Source of the DNA: Streptomyces sp. NBC_00083
GTDB taxonomy: Bacteria > Actinomycetota > Actinomycetes > Streptomycetales > Streptomycetaceae
Length of the DNA stretch: 64,000 nt
Assembly: GCF_026343295.1 (NCBI RefSeq)
Contig: NZ_JAPELY010000003.1
Location: 1,240,001 to 1,304,000 of the forward strand
Direction: 5' to 3'
Shown in pieces: positions 16,755-25,600 of the stretch. The position numbers and the translations under genes were made by a program. The first letter of the stretch is position 1, and the number at the start of each line of letters is the position of its first letter. A model generated the notes under the pieces. That model did not search any database. It was given only the letters and a program-made list of their open reading frames with translations, and had not been told where the DNA came from.

Positions 16755-17118
16755 CGCGTCCCTAGCAAAGTTGTAGGCGCTGAAGACCGAGGGCGTCTGA
16801 ACCAGCGCACACGCGGTGCGCAGGCTGCATGAGGGGGCCTGCGCTGGGACATGGCGATGCACGATTGCGTGGAACTCGGGTCCTGTCGAAGGCCCTGCTC
16901 CCCAATCGTGTCCCGCTGTCCTGACAGTGCTGGGAGGTTGGGTCACAGACCAAGCGCACGACGCTCGTGGTGAGGTGACGCCAAGAGCTTCCGAGTGCGC
17001 GAACTGCCAAGGAACGGTCGCGCAACGAGGCTTTAGGCGTCGCTCAGTAGACCTCACCGAGGGAACGCAAAAAGGCGCAGGCTCGATCGCGAGTGACCGG
17101 CAGTCCCCTGTCCGTCGG
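16755..17118. other. Intergenic stretch, nothing recognised
   Basis: About 360 bases between convergent genes. The minus-strand frames have a Ser/Arg-rich composition reminiscent of antisense transposase debris, but no motif could be named. No strong hairpin noted. Confidence 0.35.
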
Positions 17119-18240
17119 CTAGAAGAGGCCACTGCGCATGTGGTGCGTGAGGTTCTCGAGGATCTCGCGCAGCCACGGGCTGCGGACGGTCGGCAGCCGG
17201 ACCAGCGTGCGCCGGAACACTTCCAAATCGGCCCGGAACAGGTGACGGGGACGCGGCGCGGGCGGGTCGAAGTCGTCACGGAGGGCGCCGACGGGCAGGG
17301 CGCCCGACGCGGGGACGGGCAGGACTGGCTTGGGGAAGGCCAGCCACAGCCACACCCCGAACGGCAGCGGCACCAGGTACGGCGTCGGCTCGGCCGGGGC
17401 CCAGGTCTTCCCGGTCTGAGGATGGGCCGGCACGAGGAGGATGGAGATGTCTTCGCTGGGAGCAGGCAGTCCCGGTCCGGCCAGGACGGCGCACAGCGCG
17501 GGTGGGCCCGCGGGCAACAGGGCGTCGAGCGCGCGTTGGAAGACCTCCCCGACCAAGCCGTCCGGGACGACCACCGGTACGCCCTCCGAAGCTGCCAGCA
17601 GGTGGGCGAGCGCCCGGCCGGCAGCCGCCTCCCACTGCGGGCTCCACGACCACCAGTAGTTCGACCAGAGGCCCGCCGTCATCCGCGACCCCCATGTGGC
17701 AATCGGCTCGAACGGCGGCGTGCCCTCCCCTTCCGCCATCAGCTCAGACCAGGAAAGCGGCAAGGCACCGGCGCCGTCGACGGGAAGGCGGCGTACAGCG
17801 TTCGGTGCGAGCCACATCGCCTGCCATAGCGAGCAGTCGTCGATCCGACTGGCCACGGGCAAGGCACACTCCCCGCAGGCCGCGTTGGGGCCGTCGGAAC
17901 CGTCGAGGCCGCAGCAGTAGCCGCCTGCGCGTTCTTCCGGGATCAGCACCGTTCCGCTGGCGTCACCTGGCGCGATGACGATCGCGCCACGCTCGCCGTC
18001 GGAGAGGGCGTAGACCGGCGCATGGACACCGCGGGCGGCCGCCTCGTCCGGATGGATCTCCTCCCACCTCCGCCACGGCGGCCCCCAGGGCTCCGGGTCC
18101 ACGGCGAACGTGCCCGACTCCATGAGCACCGGGAGCTGGACCCCGTTCCCGTACTTCTGATGAGCGTGGACCGGCAGCGCGACCTGAGACAGAGGGATGG
18201 TCAACCTGGCACCACAGCCAGCACACACGAAAACGAACAA
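17119..18240 (-). CDS. Hypothetical protein with N-terminal zinc knuckle, 373 aa
   Basis: The TTG start at 18240 has a GGAGG ribosome site about 7 bases upstream. The protein begins FVFVCAGCGARLTIPLSQVA, a CxxC ribbon half, and a second pair of cysteine clusters (GGYCCGLDG and AACGECALP, residues 107-126) could complete zinc sites. The C-terminal two thirds are Trp/Pro-rich with no catalytic motif that I recognise; it resembles Streptomyces proteins of unknown function. It stands alone. A role in recognising a nucleic acid or partner protein is possible only by analogy. Confidence 0.65.
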   Translation of the reverse strand: MFVFVCAGCGARLTIPLSQVALPVHAHQKYGNGVQLPVLMESGTFAVDPEPWGPPWRRWEEIHPDEAAARGVHAPVYALSDGERGAIVIAPGDASGTVLIPEERAGGYCCGLDGSDGPNAACGECALPVASRIDDCSLWQAMWLAPNAVRRLPVDGAGALPLSWSELMAEGEGTPPFEPIATWGSRMTAGLWSNYWWSWSPQWEAAAGRALAHLLAASEGVPVVVPDGLVGEVFQRALDALLPAGPPALCAVLAGPGLPAPSEDISILLVPAHPQTGKTWAPAEPTPYLVPLPFGVWLWLAFPKPVLPVPASGALPVGALRDDFDPPAPRPRHLFRADLEVFRRTLVRLPTVRSPWLREILENLTHHMRSGLF

Positions 18241-18443
18241 TCATCCTCCGTAAGCGAAACGGGCCCATCGTCGCAGCTCAGCGCCGGACCAGCCAATGTG
18301 TTTTTCATCCGCTGCGCGAGCCCGCCGAAGAGCTGCCCGTTCTGCGATTCTGGTCCAACGCCTGTGGAACTCTCACGCTCTGCAACCGTCGGGGCTGGGG
18401 CCCTTGGTGACTCGTTGACGGACCTTTTTGGGATCATCCCTGC

Positions 18444-18941
18444 ATGGACTTCGACCTCGCCCCGTCAATCGGCGTTGACCCGTTGCGGATCGGTATGACT
18501 CGGTACTCGGCCAACACGGCGCTGGAATCGCTCCGCGACCTCACCGCGGTATCGGAGTCCGACCGGCCGGGTCAGCACGTCTTCCGGCCCAGTGGATTGA
18601 TGATCAGCATTCACTGCACGCGAGACATGCTCGAAGCCATTGAGCTTGGGCGGCCGTCCACTTCGACAGACCGAGTCTTCTTCAGGGGCTTGGACGTGTT
18701 CGCGATCCCGGCCCGCGAGCTGGTGCACCGGATGGGCGAGTACACCTCGATCGAAGCAGACCCCGACGACCCAGCATCCTTCATCGCCTCTGACCTGCTC
18801 CTGAGCTTCTGGCGCCCTTTCGCAGCCGACGACGAACCCGAGGAAGAACAGGGCTACTACTTCAACTCGGTCCTGCTGGCCCGGCCTGGCTACTACGACA
18901 CCCCTGCTCAGGCTGCGGAGCGGCTCCGACAGGACTCATGA
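18444..18941 (+). CDS. Hypothetical protein, 165 aa
   Basis: A soluble, acidic protein with balanced composition (residues 1-70 strand-rich, then an FFRGLDVFAIPARELVHRMG segment and a C-terminal GYYFNSVLLARPGYY). It has no signal peptide, membrane helix or catalytic signature. The pattern of two short related strand blocks resembles small actinobacterial proteins encoded near toxin or SMI1-type loci, but I cannot name a family. It ends 9 bases before the ISL3 transposase remnant, whose insertion did not disrupt it. Confidence 0.55.
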   Translation: MDFDLAPSIGVDPLRIGMTRYSANTALESLRDLTAVSESDRPGQHVFRPSGLMISIHCTRDMLEAIELGRPSTSTDRVFFRGLDVFAIPARELVHRMGEYTSIEADPDDPASFIASDLLLSFWRPFAADDEPEEEQGYYFNSVLLARPGYYDTPAQAAERLRQDS

Positions 18942-18949
18942 CGGGCCCG

Positions 18950-20018
18950 TCAGGATGCCATCAGGACTCGTTTCCGCAAGAGGCTGAAGCCGGCCCGCCC
19001 GTACATCTGGCGCTTGATCATTTTGATCCGGTTGACGTGGCCCTCGACGACGCCGGAGCTCCAGGGCAGTCTTAGGTCGGCGGTGACGGCGGCGAGGCCG
19101 TTGACGAACGTGTGGAGGCTAGGCAGGTCGTTGGCGCGAACCGTCTTGATCCACTGCGGTAGCTGGTCACCCTGGAGCTGAGTGAGCATCTTGCCGAACG
19201 CGCGGACGTGCCTAGTGAGGGCATCGAGTTCGGGGCAGCCGACGAGGACGGATGTCAGCTTCTGGCGCTCGCTATCCGGCAGGGTGTCGGGGCGAGTCAG
19301 GATCCAGCCGGTGACCGTACGTGGGGATGGCGGACGGGCTGCCGTGGGGCCGGGGACGTGCGAAGCCGCTGGAGGTAGGCGCGTACGGCTCCATAGCCGC
19401 CCGTGTAGCCGTGGGTCTTGATCTCTTCCCAGCGGGTCCAGGCGTTCGTGCAGCCCTCGACCCATCGCTCGTGCGGGTACGGCTTGAAGTCGTCGAGCTT
19501 GGTCCTGCGGTTCTGCCGCTGGCCCTGGAACAGCTCTTCCGGCCTCGCCGCGTCCGCCAGCCCCTGGACGGTGCGGTAGGTCATGTCGAGCTGTCGCTGG
19601 ATCGAGCGTCGGCTGTGACCGGCGGCCAGCAGCGTGTGGACGGCTGCGTGCTTGGCGCGGGTGCGGTCGGCGCACCGGTGTCCGGTGGGCCATGGCGACC
19701 CGCTCTCGGCCGGTGCCCGTGCCGAAGCCTTCTCCGGCACCGACTCGACGAAGGTCAGGCGGAGGCACGAACGGTGCGGGGAGACGCACCGTTCGGCCGC
19801 CTCGCCAAGGTTGCGCCACGGGTGGAACCGGTCGGCGACTTGGACCGCGGTCGGAGCCCCGATCCTGGCGCCTTCGGCGAAGAACGGGGCTCGATCACGG
19901 CAGACGACCTCGATCCCCGGGTGCTCGGCCAGCCAGGCCGCGACAGGGCCTGCCTCGCGGTCCGGCAGCAGGTCCACCGGCCTGCGCGTCTCGATGTCGA
20001 CCAGCACGGTCACGTAGA
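18950..20018 (-). pseudogene. ISL3-family transposase, frameshifted and N-terminally truncated
   Basis: Two overlapping minus-strand frames make one transposase. The upstream part (20013 down to about 19300) contains TVLVDIETRRPVDLLPDREA and CRDRAPFFAEGA, the DDE catalytic core of ISL3 enzymes. The downstream part (about 19330 to 18950) ends in SSGVVEGHVNRIKMIKRQMY and a GRAGFSLLRKRVL stretch, the typical ISL3 C-terminus with the catalytic Glu. A frameshift near 19300-19350 separates them. The N-terminal zinc-finger/HTH half expected upstream of 20018 is missing. It cannot make an active transposase. Confidence 0.82.
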
Positions 20019-20569
20019 CACCACGTCACAGGGAGTAGGCGCATCGCAAAAGTTGGACCAGACTCCATTTTCGAACAAGGCCACCGCCGGGAAATCGGGC
20101 GCGCGATCGCCTGGTGTCACGCCCGCCGCAAGGCACGAGACGACGGGTGAAATCGCACGCCGCGCGGATACCTGTGGCCTACGCCCTGCTCTGCCGAGCC
20201 GGCTGTCACTCTCGCAGTTCATCTGGCCGGCCTCGGCCACTCCCCGTCCGGTTCCCTCGCGGACCTCGCACTTTCACAGCTTTCATCGCCGCTAACAGGC
20301 CGGCTTCTGGGCCTGCTGGAGACGCCTTGAACCGGGCGGTGCGACAAGACCTCGGTCGACCTCACGAGGATTCTCACCCCGGAAGCTGTCCGTGGTGAAG
20401 ACGTGCCGAGCACTGTTCTCGCCCGGCCGCGGTCGTCGGCGTGATCGCGGCGCGGCGGACGCCGCGTCCTGCTGGCATGACTTGAGACGGCTTCTCGCCA
20501 CAGGGCGGCCGATGAGTTTGTGGCTTCCGGCCGGTCCAAACGTGAAACACCCAAAGAAGGGACATCGCC
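20019..20569. other. Intergenic stretch beside the ISL3 remnant
   Basis: About 550 bases between the truncated transposase and the RibD-type gene. No recognisable transposase N-terminus, terminal inverted repeat or other coding motif was found. Frames on both strands are low-information. Confidence 0.4.
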
Positions 20570-21175
20570 ATGTCGGAGCTTCTGGTCGATTTCATCACGT
20601 CTCTCGACGGCTATGCGGCAGCAGAGGGATGGCCTGGATTCTGGGGTCTTGAAGGCCCGGAGTACCTGGCATGGCTCGGCGAGCAGCCGGAGGTCACCTA
20701 CCTGATGGGAGCGAACACCTACCGTCTGATGTCGGGCTTTGCCGGAGGTGAGGTTCCGGGTGGGCAGGACGAGTTCAGGCCCGAGGAGGAGGCGTCCGTC
20801 GACCAGCTCACGCACGCGTCCAAGGTGGTGTTCTCGTCCTCTCTCAAGGAGCCATTGGCGTGGGCCAACTCCACGCTCGTCCGCGAGGACGCTGTCGATG
20901 CGGTCCGCGCCATGAAGTCCACGGGCTCGGGGCTCCTCAGCACGATCGGAAGCCTCAGCCTGTGCCGGTCCCTGCTGCGTGCCGGACTCGTCGACCGCTT
21001 CCGGGTGGTGATGTTCCCGGTGATCACCGGGGCCACGGGTGAAGAACGCATTTACGACGGCTATCCGGACATTGCCCTTGAGATGATCGACCACCGCACC
21101 TTCGACGGCCGCATTCAGCTGGTCGAGTACAAGCCCCGCATCCTTGAGCACCCGCCGCTCGGCGGCTCTGCCTGA
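20570..21175 (+). CDS. Dihydrofolate-reductase-family (RibD C-terminal) protein
   Basis: A 201-residue protein of the RibD C-terminal/DHFR-like fold: MSELLVDFITSLDGYAAAEG at the N-terminus (the conserved SLDG), VTYLMGANTYRLMSGFA, KVVFSSSLKEPLAW and the cofactor-binding STIGSLSLCRSLLRAGLVD, then FPVITGATGEERI. This order and length fit the small stand-alone reductases of actinobacteria, whose NADPH-dependent substrates are mostly unknown. It has a GAAGGGA ribosome site before the ATG. It lies alone between a transposase remnant and the SMI1 gene, so no pathway is suggested. Confidence 0.88.
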   Translation: MSELLVDFITSLDGYAAAEGWPGFWGLEGPEYLAWLGEQPEVTYLMGANTYRLMSGFAGGEVPGGQDEFRPEEEASVDQLTHASKVVFSSSLKEPLAWANSTLVREDAVDAVRAMKSTGSGLLSTIGSLSLCRSLLRAGLVDRFRVVMFPVITGATGEERIYDGYPDIALEMIDHRTFDGRIQLVEYKPRILEHPPLGGSA

Positions 21176-21398
21176 CGACGCCCCGCCCCACGTCCGCCGC
21201 CCTGGACGGCCGACGCCGACGAACGCCGATCCGATCCGCGGCCGCCGGTGGCTGACAACCGCCGCATGTGCGGGGCGGTGCGGGACGGCGTGCCTGTTGG
21301 TTGATGGATGAAGTGACCTGATGGATGGCCGGGGTTGAGGGGAGTGCGGACACCTCACCCCGGTCCGGGTGTCAGTGCCCGCGTCTAGGGTGCCGGGC

Positions 21399-23195
21399 AT
21401 GATCACACTCACTGTCGACGAGTCGTGGGACCGCATCGAGAACTGGCTCGCGCGTCACGCCCCTGTCACTTACGAGCTGCTGCGACCACCGGCACTCCTG
21501 GCGGACATCGCGGCGGCCGAGCTCCGGCTGGGGGTTGCTTTTCCGCCCGACCTGAGGGAGTCGCTGCTGCGGCACGACGGTGTGGAGCTCCAGGACGGGA
21601 CGCTCCGGCTCGATTACTACGGACCGCTGTCCGCAGTCGAGGAGATCGTCCGGAGCGCAGAGTTTTTGCGTGAGGTCGGGGAGGACGTCGCCGAGGAGGA
21701 GGACGAGCTCCATGAGGAGGAGCGCGACGAGTACGCGTACTGGCCGCACGAACGACTGCTGATCACCCTGGGCATCGGATGGCAGTCTTCGGACGGACTC
21801 TTCCAGGTCACCCGCCCCGGCCCACACCACGGGCGTATAGGCAGGTACTTCGACGAATCGGGCTCGGCCTTCACCCCTTGGTCGGGACTGCGGCACGTCC
21901 TCTCCGACTTCGCCACGGCCCTGGACAACGGCCTGCCCTTCGACGGGCGGATGCCCCTGGCCCACGAGGGCCGGCTGATCTGGGACGCTGGCGGGACGGT
22001 CATCGCCGACCCGACCTCCGCCCTGGACGTCGCCGCCAGAGTCCCCGAGCCGCAGGTCCCAGCCGCAGCCGAGCCGGCCCCGCCCGTCCCGCGGCCCGAC
22101 GGGACCTACGCCACCATCACCTTCGGCAGCGGCGGATTCTTCGGATCCGAGCCCGCGCCGCTCGTACAGCCGGACGTCGTGTTCGTGGCGGGCATCGACC
22201 CAGGGGAGTTGCTGGACCGGCTGGGCGCGCTGCCTGCGACCGCCGGGCCGCGCAGCCGCGAGCAGGCGCGGTTGTCCGCGGATTCGCCGTGGGCCGCGCA
22301 CCGCCCGCTGGTCCGGGCCGGGTCCTGCGGGGACGGGTGGTCGTACGCCACGCAGGAGGGCGGTGACGCCCAGTTCGGCCGTCCCGAGGTACTGGCACGG
22401 CTGTCCCGCGGAACCCGGGTGGTGCGGCTCGTGAAGCAGGGACGCGAGGTGTGCGTGAGCGTCGTGGAGGACGGCAGGGAGCGGCCGGAGGCGGGCCACC
22501 GGATCGAATCGCCGCGCGAGGACTACGTGACCGAGCCCGATGGCCAGCCTGTGCTCGGGCCCGGCGGACAGCAATGGCAGCGCATCGGTGTCGACCCCTG
22601 GCCCGGCTCGACGGCCGCCTACGCGCGGCTGCTGGCAGGTCTGACGGTGGAGCACGGCATCGGCTGGGATCCGGCGGACGACGCGGAGGTGCCGCTGGCC
22701 AGCGCGCTGCTGCTGCCGGTCCTCGACGAGGTTCCGGAAGTGCGCCATCCCGTCACCGTCGTACGCGACTTCGACCTCGGCGCCCTCGTGGAGCGCACCC
22801 CGCCGGAGCGGTTGCGTTCCGCGGTGGCGGCGCAGCTCGCACGGCTGGCGTCAGAGACCGGAATCGACGGCTATCCGGAGATCGCTCGGGCGCTTGAGCA
22901 GGCCGGACGGGGCGAGCCGGTGGATCTGACGGCTGACGGGGCCCTCGACCTGCGGATGCGGACCATCGGGGCGGAGACCCGGGCCGTCCGCGGACTGCTC
23001 GACGCGACTGACCACCGGCCAGACCCGGCCCCCGTCACCGAGGCCGACCTCGCGGCGTGGCAGGGACGGGACGCGGCCGCCGGGGCCCTGCGCCAGTACC
23101 TACTGCTGCCCCTGCCCGCAGCGGCGCGAACGGTCCTGAGCCTGCGCAGGTCCGTCCACTGGCGCGACGAGCTGGCGGCTGACCTGTCCGACTAG
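21399..23195 (+). CDS. SMI1/KNR4-family protein with long C-terminal extension
   Basis: From the ATG at 21399 the product is 598 residues. Residues 1-165 are an SMI1/KNR4 (SUKH) domain: WDRIENWLARHAP, then AAAELRLGVAFPPDLRESLL and a RHDGVELQD turn, ending in the LDNGLPFDGRMP-type tail. The remaining 430 residues hold a second region with a DVVFVAGIDPGELLDRLGAL start that resembles DUF6461-type domains of Streptomyces. SUKH domains are common immunity proteins of polymorphic toxin systems, but such large two-domain proteins occur as orphans. No toxin gene lies next to it. Confidence 0.8.
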   Translation: MITLTVDESWDRIENWLARHAPVTYELLRPPALLADIAAAELRLGVAFPPDLRESLLRHDGVELQDGTLRLDYYGPLSAVEEIVRSAEFLREVGEDVAEEEDELHEEERDEYAYWPHERLLITLGIGWQSSDGLFQVTRPGPHHGRIGRYFDESGSAFTPWSGLRHVLSDFATALDNGLPFDGRMPLAHEGRLIWDAGGTVIADPTSALDVAARVPEPQVPAAAEPAPPVPRPDGTYATITFGSGGFFGSEPAPLVQPDVVFVAGIDPGELLDRLGALPATAGPRSREQARLSADSPWAAHRPLVRAGSCGDGWSYATQEGGDAQFGRPEVLARLSRGTRVVRLVKQGREVCVSVVEDGRERPEAGHRIESPREDYVTEPDGQPVLGPGGQQWQRIGVDPWPGSTAAYARLLAGLTVEHGIGWDPADDAEVPLASALLLPVLDEVPEVRHPVTVVRDFDLGALVERTPPERLRSAVAAQLARLASETGIDGYPEIARALEQAGRGEPVDLTADGALDLRMRTIGAETRAVRGLLDATDHRPDPAPVTEADLAAWQGRDAAAGALRQYLLLPLPAAARTVLSLRRSVHWRDELAADLSD

Positions 23196-23549
23196 CCAGG
23201 CGACGCAAACCCCTATCGCTTCGTGGGGGCTGATCGGCACCCGCCACCCGGCACCCGACACGCTGAACTGGGTTGACCAGGTGGCTGGTTGAGGCCGACG
23301 GGCGGTCGGGGGCCTACGAATCGGCCGGTGTCGCCGGCGGGTTGTGCTGGATGGGCGATGGACGGTTATGCGCACCGCGACGACGCCGTGGAGTCGCACC
23401 CGGTGAGCGAGGCCGGTACGCGCGTCCCGGGCCCCGGCTGCAGGCCCGGCAACCCTTCCCCTATGCAGTCCAACGAGGACGGCAGCACACCTAACACAGG
23501 CGGCAGTCAGTACAGCGGCAGATCCCTCTGGACGACGGCCCCCATTTCC
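23196..23549. other. Intergenic stretch ahead of the MarR operator
   Basis: About 350 bases with no supportable gene. The only clear element is the long palindrome that begins at 23550, annotated separately. Confidence 0.45.
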
Positions 23550-23577
23550 CTAAGGCTGGTTTATAAACTAGCCTTAG
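23550..23577. promoter_or_regulatory. 28-bp MarR operator palindrome
   Basis: Positions 23550-23577 form a palindrome with one mismatched pair: left half CTAAGGCTGGTTTA, right half TAAACTAGCCTTAG. It ends 3 bases before the ATG of the MarR gene, which has no Shine-Dalgarno sequence. The regulator is therefore probably translated from a leaderless mRNA and represses itself by occluding its own promoter. Confidence 0.8.
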
Positions 23578-23580
23578 CTT

Positions 23581-24018
23581 ATGAGTGGCGAGCAGAGCAC
23601 CGAAGCGATCGCGATCGCCCTGCTGACGAGCGTGGGTGCGCTGCTGAGGCGGGCGCAGCAGACGCGGGCCGAGGGTGAGCTGACACTGCCCGAGCGGACC
23701 GCACTGTCGCTCCTTGACAGAGAGGGGCCGGCTGCCTCGTCCGCGCTGGCGCGGAAGGTGCAGATCACCGCGCAGGCGATGGGGGCAACGCTCAGCGGGC
23801 TCCAAGTCCGCGGTCTCGTAGAGCGGACCCCGGACCCTCAGGACGGGCGGCGCGTGCTCCTGTCGCTGACGGATGCGGGCCGCCAGGCGCTGGTGGACAA
23901 GCGCGGCGCCCGCCTGGAGCAGATCACCCACGCGCTCGCGGACGGTTTCACTCCGGTGGAACTCGAGCAGCTCGCGGTAGCCGCGCCGCTGCTCGCGCGC
24001 CTGGCCCGGAAGATCTGA
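23581..24018 (+). CDS. MarR-family transcriptional regulator
   Basis: A compact 145-residue MarR protein: dimerisation helices at both ends, PERTALSLLDREGPAASSAL, KVQITAQAMGATLSGLQVRG (recognition helix) and the wing RTPDPQDGRRVLLSLT with the conserved DxRR-like motif. It follows a 28-bp palindrome by three bases and appears leaderless. Downstream lies the stub of an MFS exporter, the usual partner of this regulator type, so the pair was once an inducible efflux module. It may now act only on itself or elsewhere. Confidence 0.9.
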   Translation: MSGEQSTEAIAIALLTSVGALLRRAQQTRAEGELTLPERTALSLLDREGPAASSALARKVQITAQAMGATLSGLQVRGLVERTPDPQDGRRVLLSLTDAGRQALVDKRGARLEQITHALADGFTPVELEQLAVAAPLLARLARKI

Positions 24019-24114
24019 GCCCGCGAGTCCGGTCGATGGTCGCCCAGGACGCCGCCACCGGCCGACGAATGACGTATTGCATGTGCACCTGGACGGCCGC
24101 AGAAAGCGAGTTTC

Positions 24115-24309
24115 ATGATGAGCGGGACGCCTGCAGAGGATCGTACTGATCCACTGGCCATGAAGATCGCCATCGCGTTCATCGTCGGGGCGCTCGCGGT
24201 GGTCTTCGACGCGACGCGGACGAAGAGGCACATCGGTGGGCAACGCCAGGACGAAAGAACCGGTCTGAGGCGCTCTCTGGCCCCGCGGAAACGTGCCTTC
24301 CCGCAGTGA
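24115..24309 (+). pseudogene. Truncated MFS transporter (first transmembrane helix only)
   Basis: The 64-residue frame starts like a 14-TM DHA2 exporter: a polar leader, then KIAIAFIVGALAVVFDAT, corresponding to TM1 with the family's LDxT motif. After that point the usual IVNVALPTL continuation is absent and the frame reads charged, unrelated sequence (RTKRHIGGQRQDE) to a stop. The remaining roughly 450 residues are missing, so a deletion has joined TM1 to unrelated DNA. It follows the MarR gene by about 100 bases. Confidence 0.6.
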
Positions 24310-24391
24310 TGCGACCGGCACTTCCCCTCTGCCGCCCCTGCCCCAGGGCGGGGCGGCACTCTCGAAGCCCCTCCGAAGGAGAAACCCCAGC

Positions 24392-24958
24392 ATGTCTGTG
24401 ACGACGATCGACCCCAGGTGCGCGCTGGTGGTGATCGACCTTCAGGAGGGCATCGTCTCGGTGCTCTCCGGCCACCCCACCGCCGACGCCGTCAAGCAGG
24501 CCGCACACCTGGCGGCCGGGTACCGCCGGCACGGCCTGCCCGTAGTCCTGGTCAACGTCATCGCGTCGGCCCCCGGGCGTACCGAGGCGGGACGAGGAGG
24601 AGGCGGCGGATCCCTTCCGGACGGCTGGGCCGACCTCATCGGGGACCTCGACGTCCAGGCGACCGACCACCTGATCACCAAGCGGCGGCGCAGCGCGTTC
24701 CACGACACCGGGCTCGACACCCTCCTGCGGGACCTGGGCGTCACCCAGGTCGTCCTCGCCGGCATCTCCACCAGTGCGGGCGTCGAGTCCACGGCCCGCT
24801 CGGCCCACGACTACGGCTACCACGTGGTATTGGCCACCGACGCCATGACTGACCGCGACGACGTCGCGCACCGCCACAGCACCGAGCGGGTATTCCCGAA
24901 GCTCGGCGAAACGGACACCACCGCGAACATCCTCGACATGCTGGAGGCCACACGATGA
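24392..24958 (+). CDS. Isochorismatase-family hydrolase lacking the catalytic cysteine
   Basis: A 188-residue protein with the cysteine-hydrolase fold: Asp16 in LVVIDLQEGI, Lys97 in LITKRRRSAF, and the nucleophile loop LAGISTSAGVESTAR. In amidase-type members this loop has Cys before VEST; here the residue is Gly130. True isochorismatases (PhzD, EntB) also carry Gly there and use acid catalysis, so a vinyl-ether hydrolase or non-amidase role is possible. An AAGGAG ribosome site precedes the ATG. Its stop overlaps the next start by four bases (ATGA), so it is co-transcribed with the PEBP-like gene. Confidence 0.85.
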   Translation: MSVTTIDPRCALVVIDLQEGIVSVLSGHPTADAVKQAAHLAAGYRRHGLPVVLVNVIASAPGRTEAGRGGGGGSLPDGWADLIGDLDVQATDHLITKRRRSAFHDTGLDTLLRDLGVTQVVLAGISTSAGVESTARSAHDYGYHVVLATDAMTDRDDVAHRHSTERVFPKLGETDTTANILDMLEATR

Positions 24959-25527
24959 CCCTGCTCGGACGACTCCTGAAGAACCGCCGCTCGGGCGATA
25001 CGCACGCGGCGTGGAACCTGCCCAACCTTCAGGGCCCTCAACTGCTGGAAGTCAGCAGCACGCACTTCGACCACGGCGACAAGATGCCCCCGGCGCACCA
25101 CGCCAAGAACGTGGGCGGCCAGAACCTCTCCCCGCACCTCGCGTGGAGTACCCCGCCGACCGGCACCGCGCAGCTCCTCCTCGTCGTCGAGGACACCGAC
25201 GTTCCTACGCCACGGCCCGCCGTGCACTGCGTTGCCCTGATCGACCCGGCGGTCCACGAACTGCAACCCGGCGCCCTCGCAGCCGAACAACCCGCCCCCG
25301 GCGTCACGGTATTGCGCTCCTTCATCGGGCGCGGCTACAAGGGGCCCTCACCCATCAAGGGCCACGGGCCGCACCAGTACTCCTTCCAGCTCTTCGCCCT
25401 GGCCGCCCCGCTCGGCGCGGCTCCCGACGGCACCGCTCCGGACCGGGCGAGGCCCCGCGCCCTGCTGTCGTCCGTCACCGCACCCGTCCTCGCCCGAGGC
25501 CGACTCATCGGGACCGTAGAGCGCTGA
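24955..25527 (+). CDS. YbhB/YbcL-type PEBP (Raf-kinase-inhibitor-like) protein
   Basis: A 190-residue PEBP fold: the N-terminal NVGGQNLSPHLAWSTPPTGT (family signature GxNxSPxLxW), LLLVVEDTDVPTP, HCVALIDP and the ligand-pocket segment KGPSPIKGHGPHQYSFQLFA. In relatives these residues bind a phosphate-like or anionic ligand. There is no signal peptide, so it is cytosolic. It overlaps the isochorismatase-like gene by four bases. The biological role of bacterial YbhB proteins is not settled. Confidence 0.88.
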   Translation: MTLLGRLLKNRRSGDTHAAWNLPNLQGPQLLEVSSTHFDHGDKMPPAHHAKNVGGQNLSPHLAWSTPPTGTAQLLLVVEDTDVPTPRPAVHCVALIDPAVHELQPGALAAEQPAPGVTVLRSFIGRGYKGPSPIKGHGPHQYSFQLFALAAPLGAAPDGTAPDRARPRALLSSVTAPVLARGRLIGTVER

Positions 25528-25600
25528 CAGCCCGCGCCGTGGGTCCGCACGTCACTAGAGGGCCCCGGACCGCAGATTCGCCCCGGGCCTCGCTGCCTGG

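Noticed and set aside
25530..25600. Candidate bidirectional terminator between the PEBP and BesD-like genes
   Set aside because: The repeats GGCCCCGG and CCCGGGCC pair only imperfectly; too weak to list as a feature.
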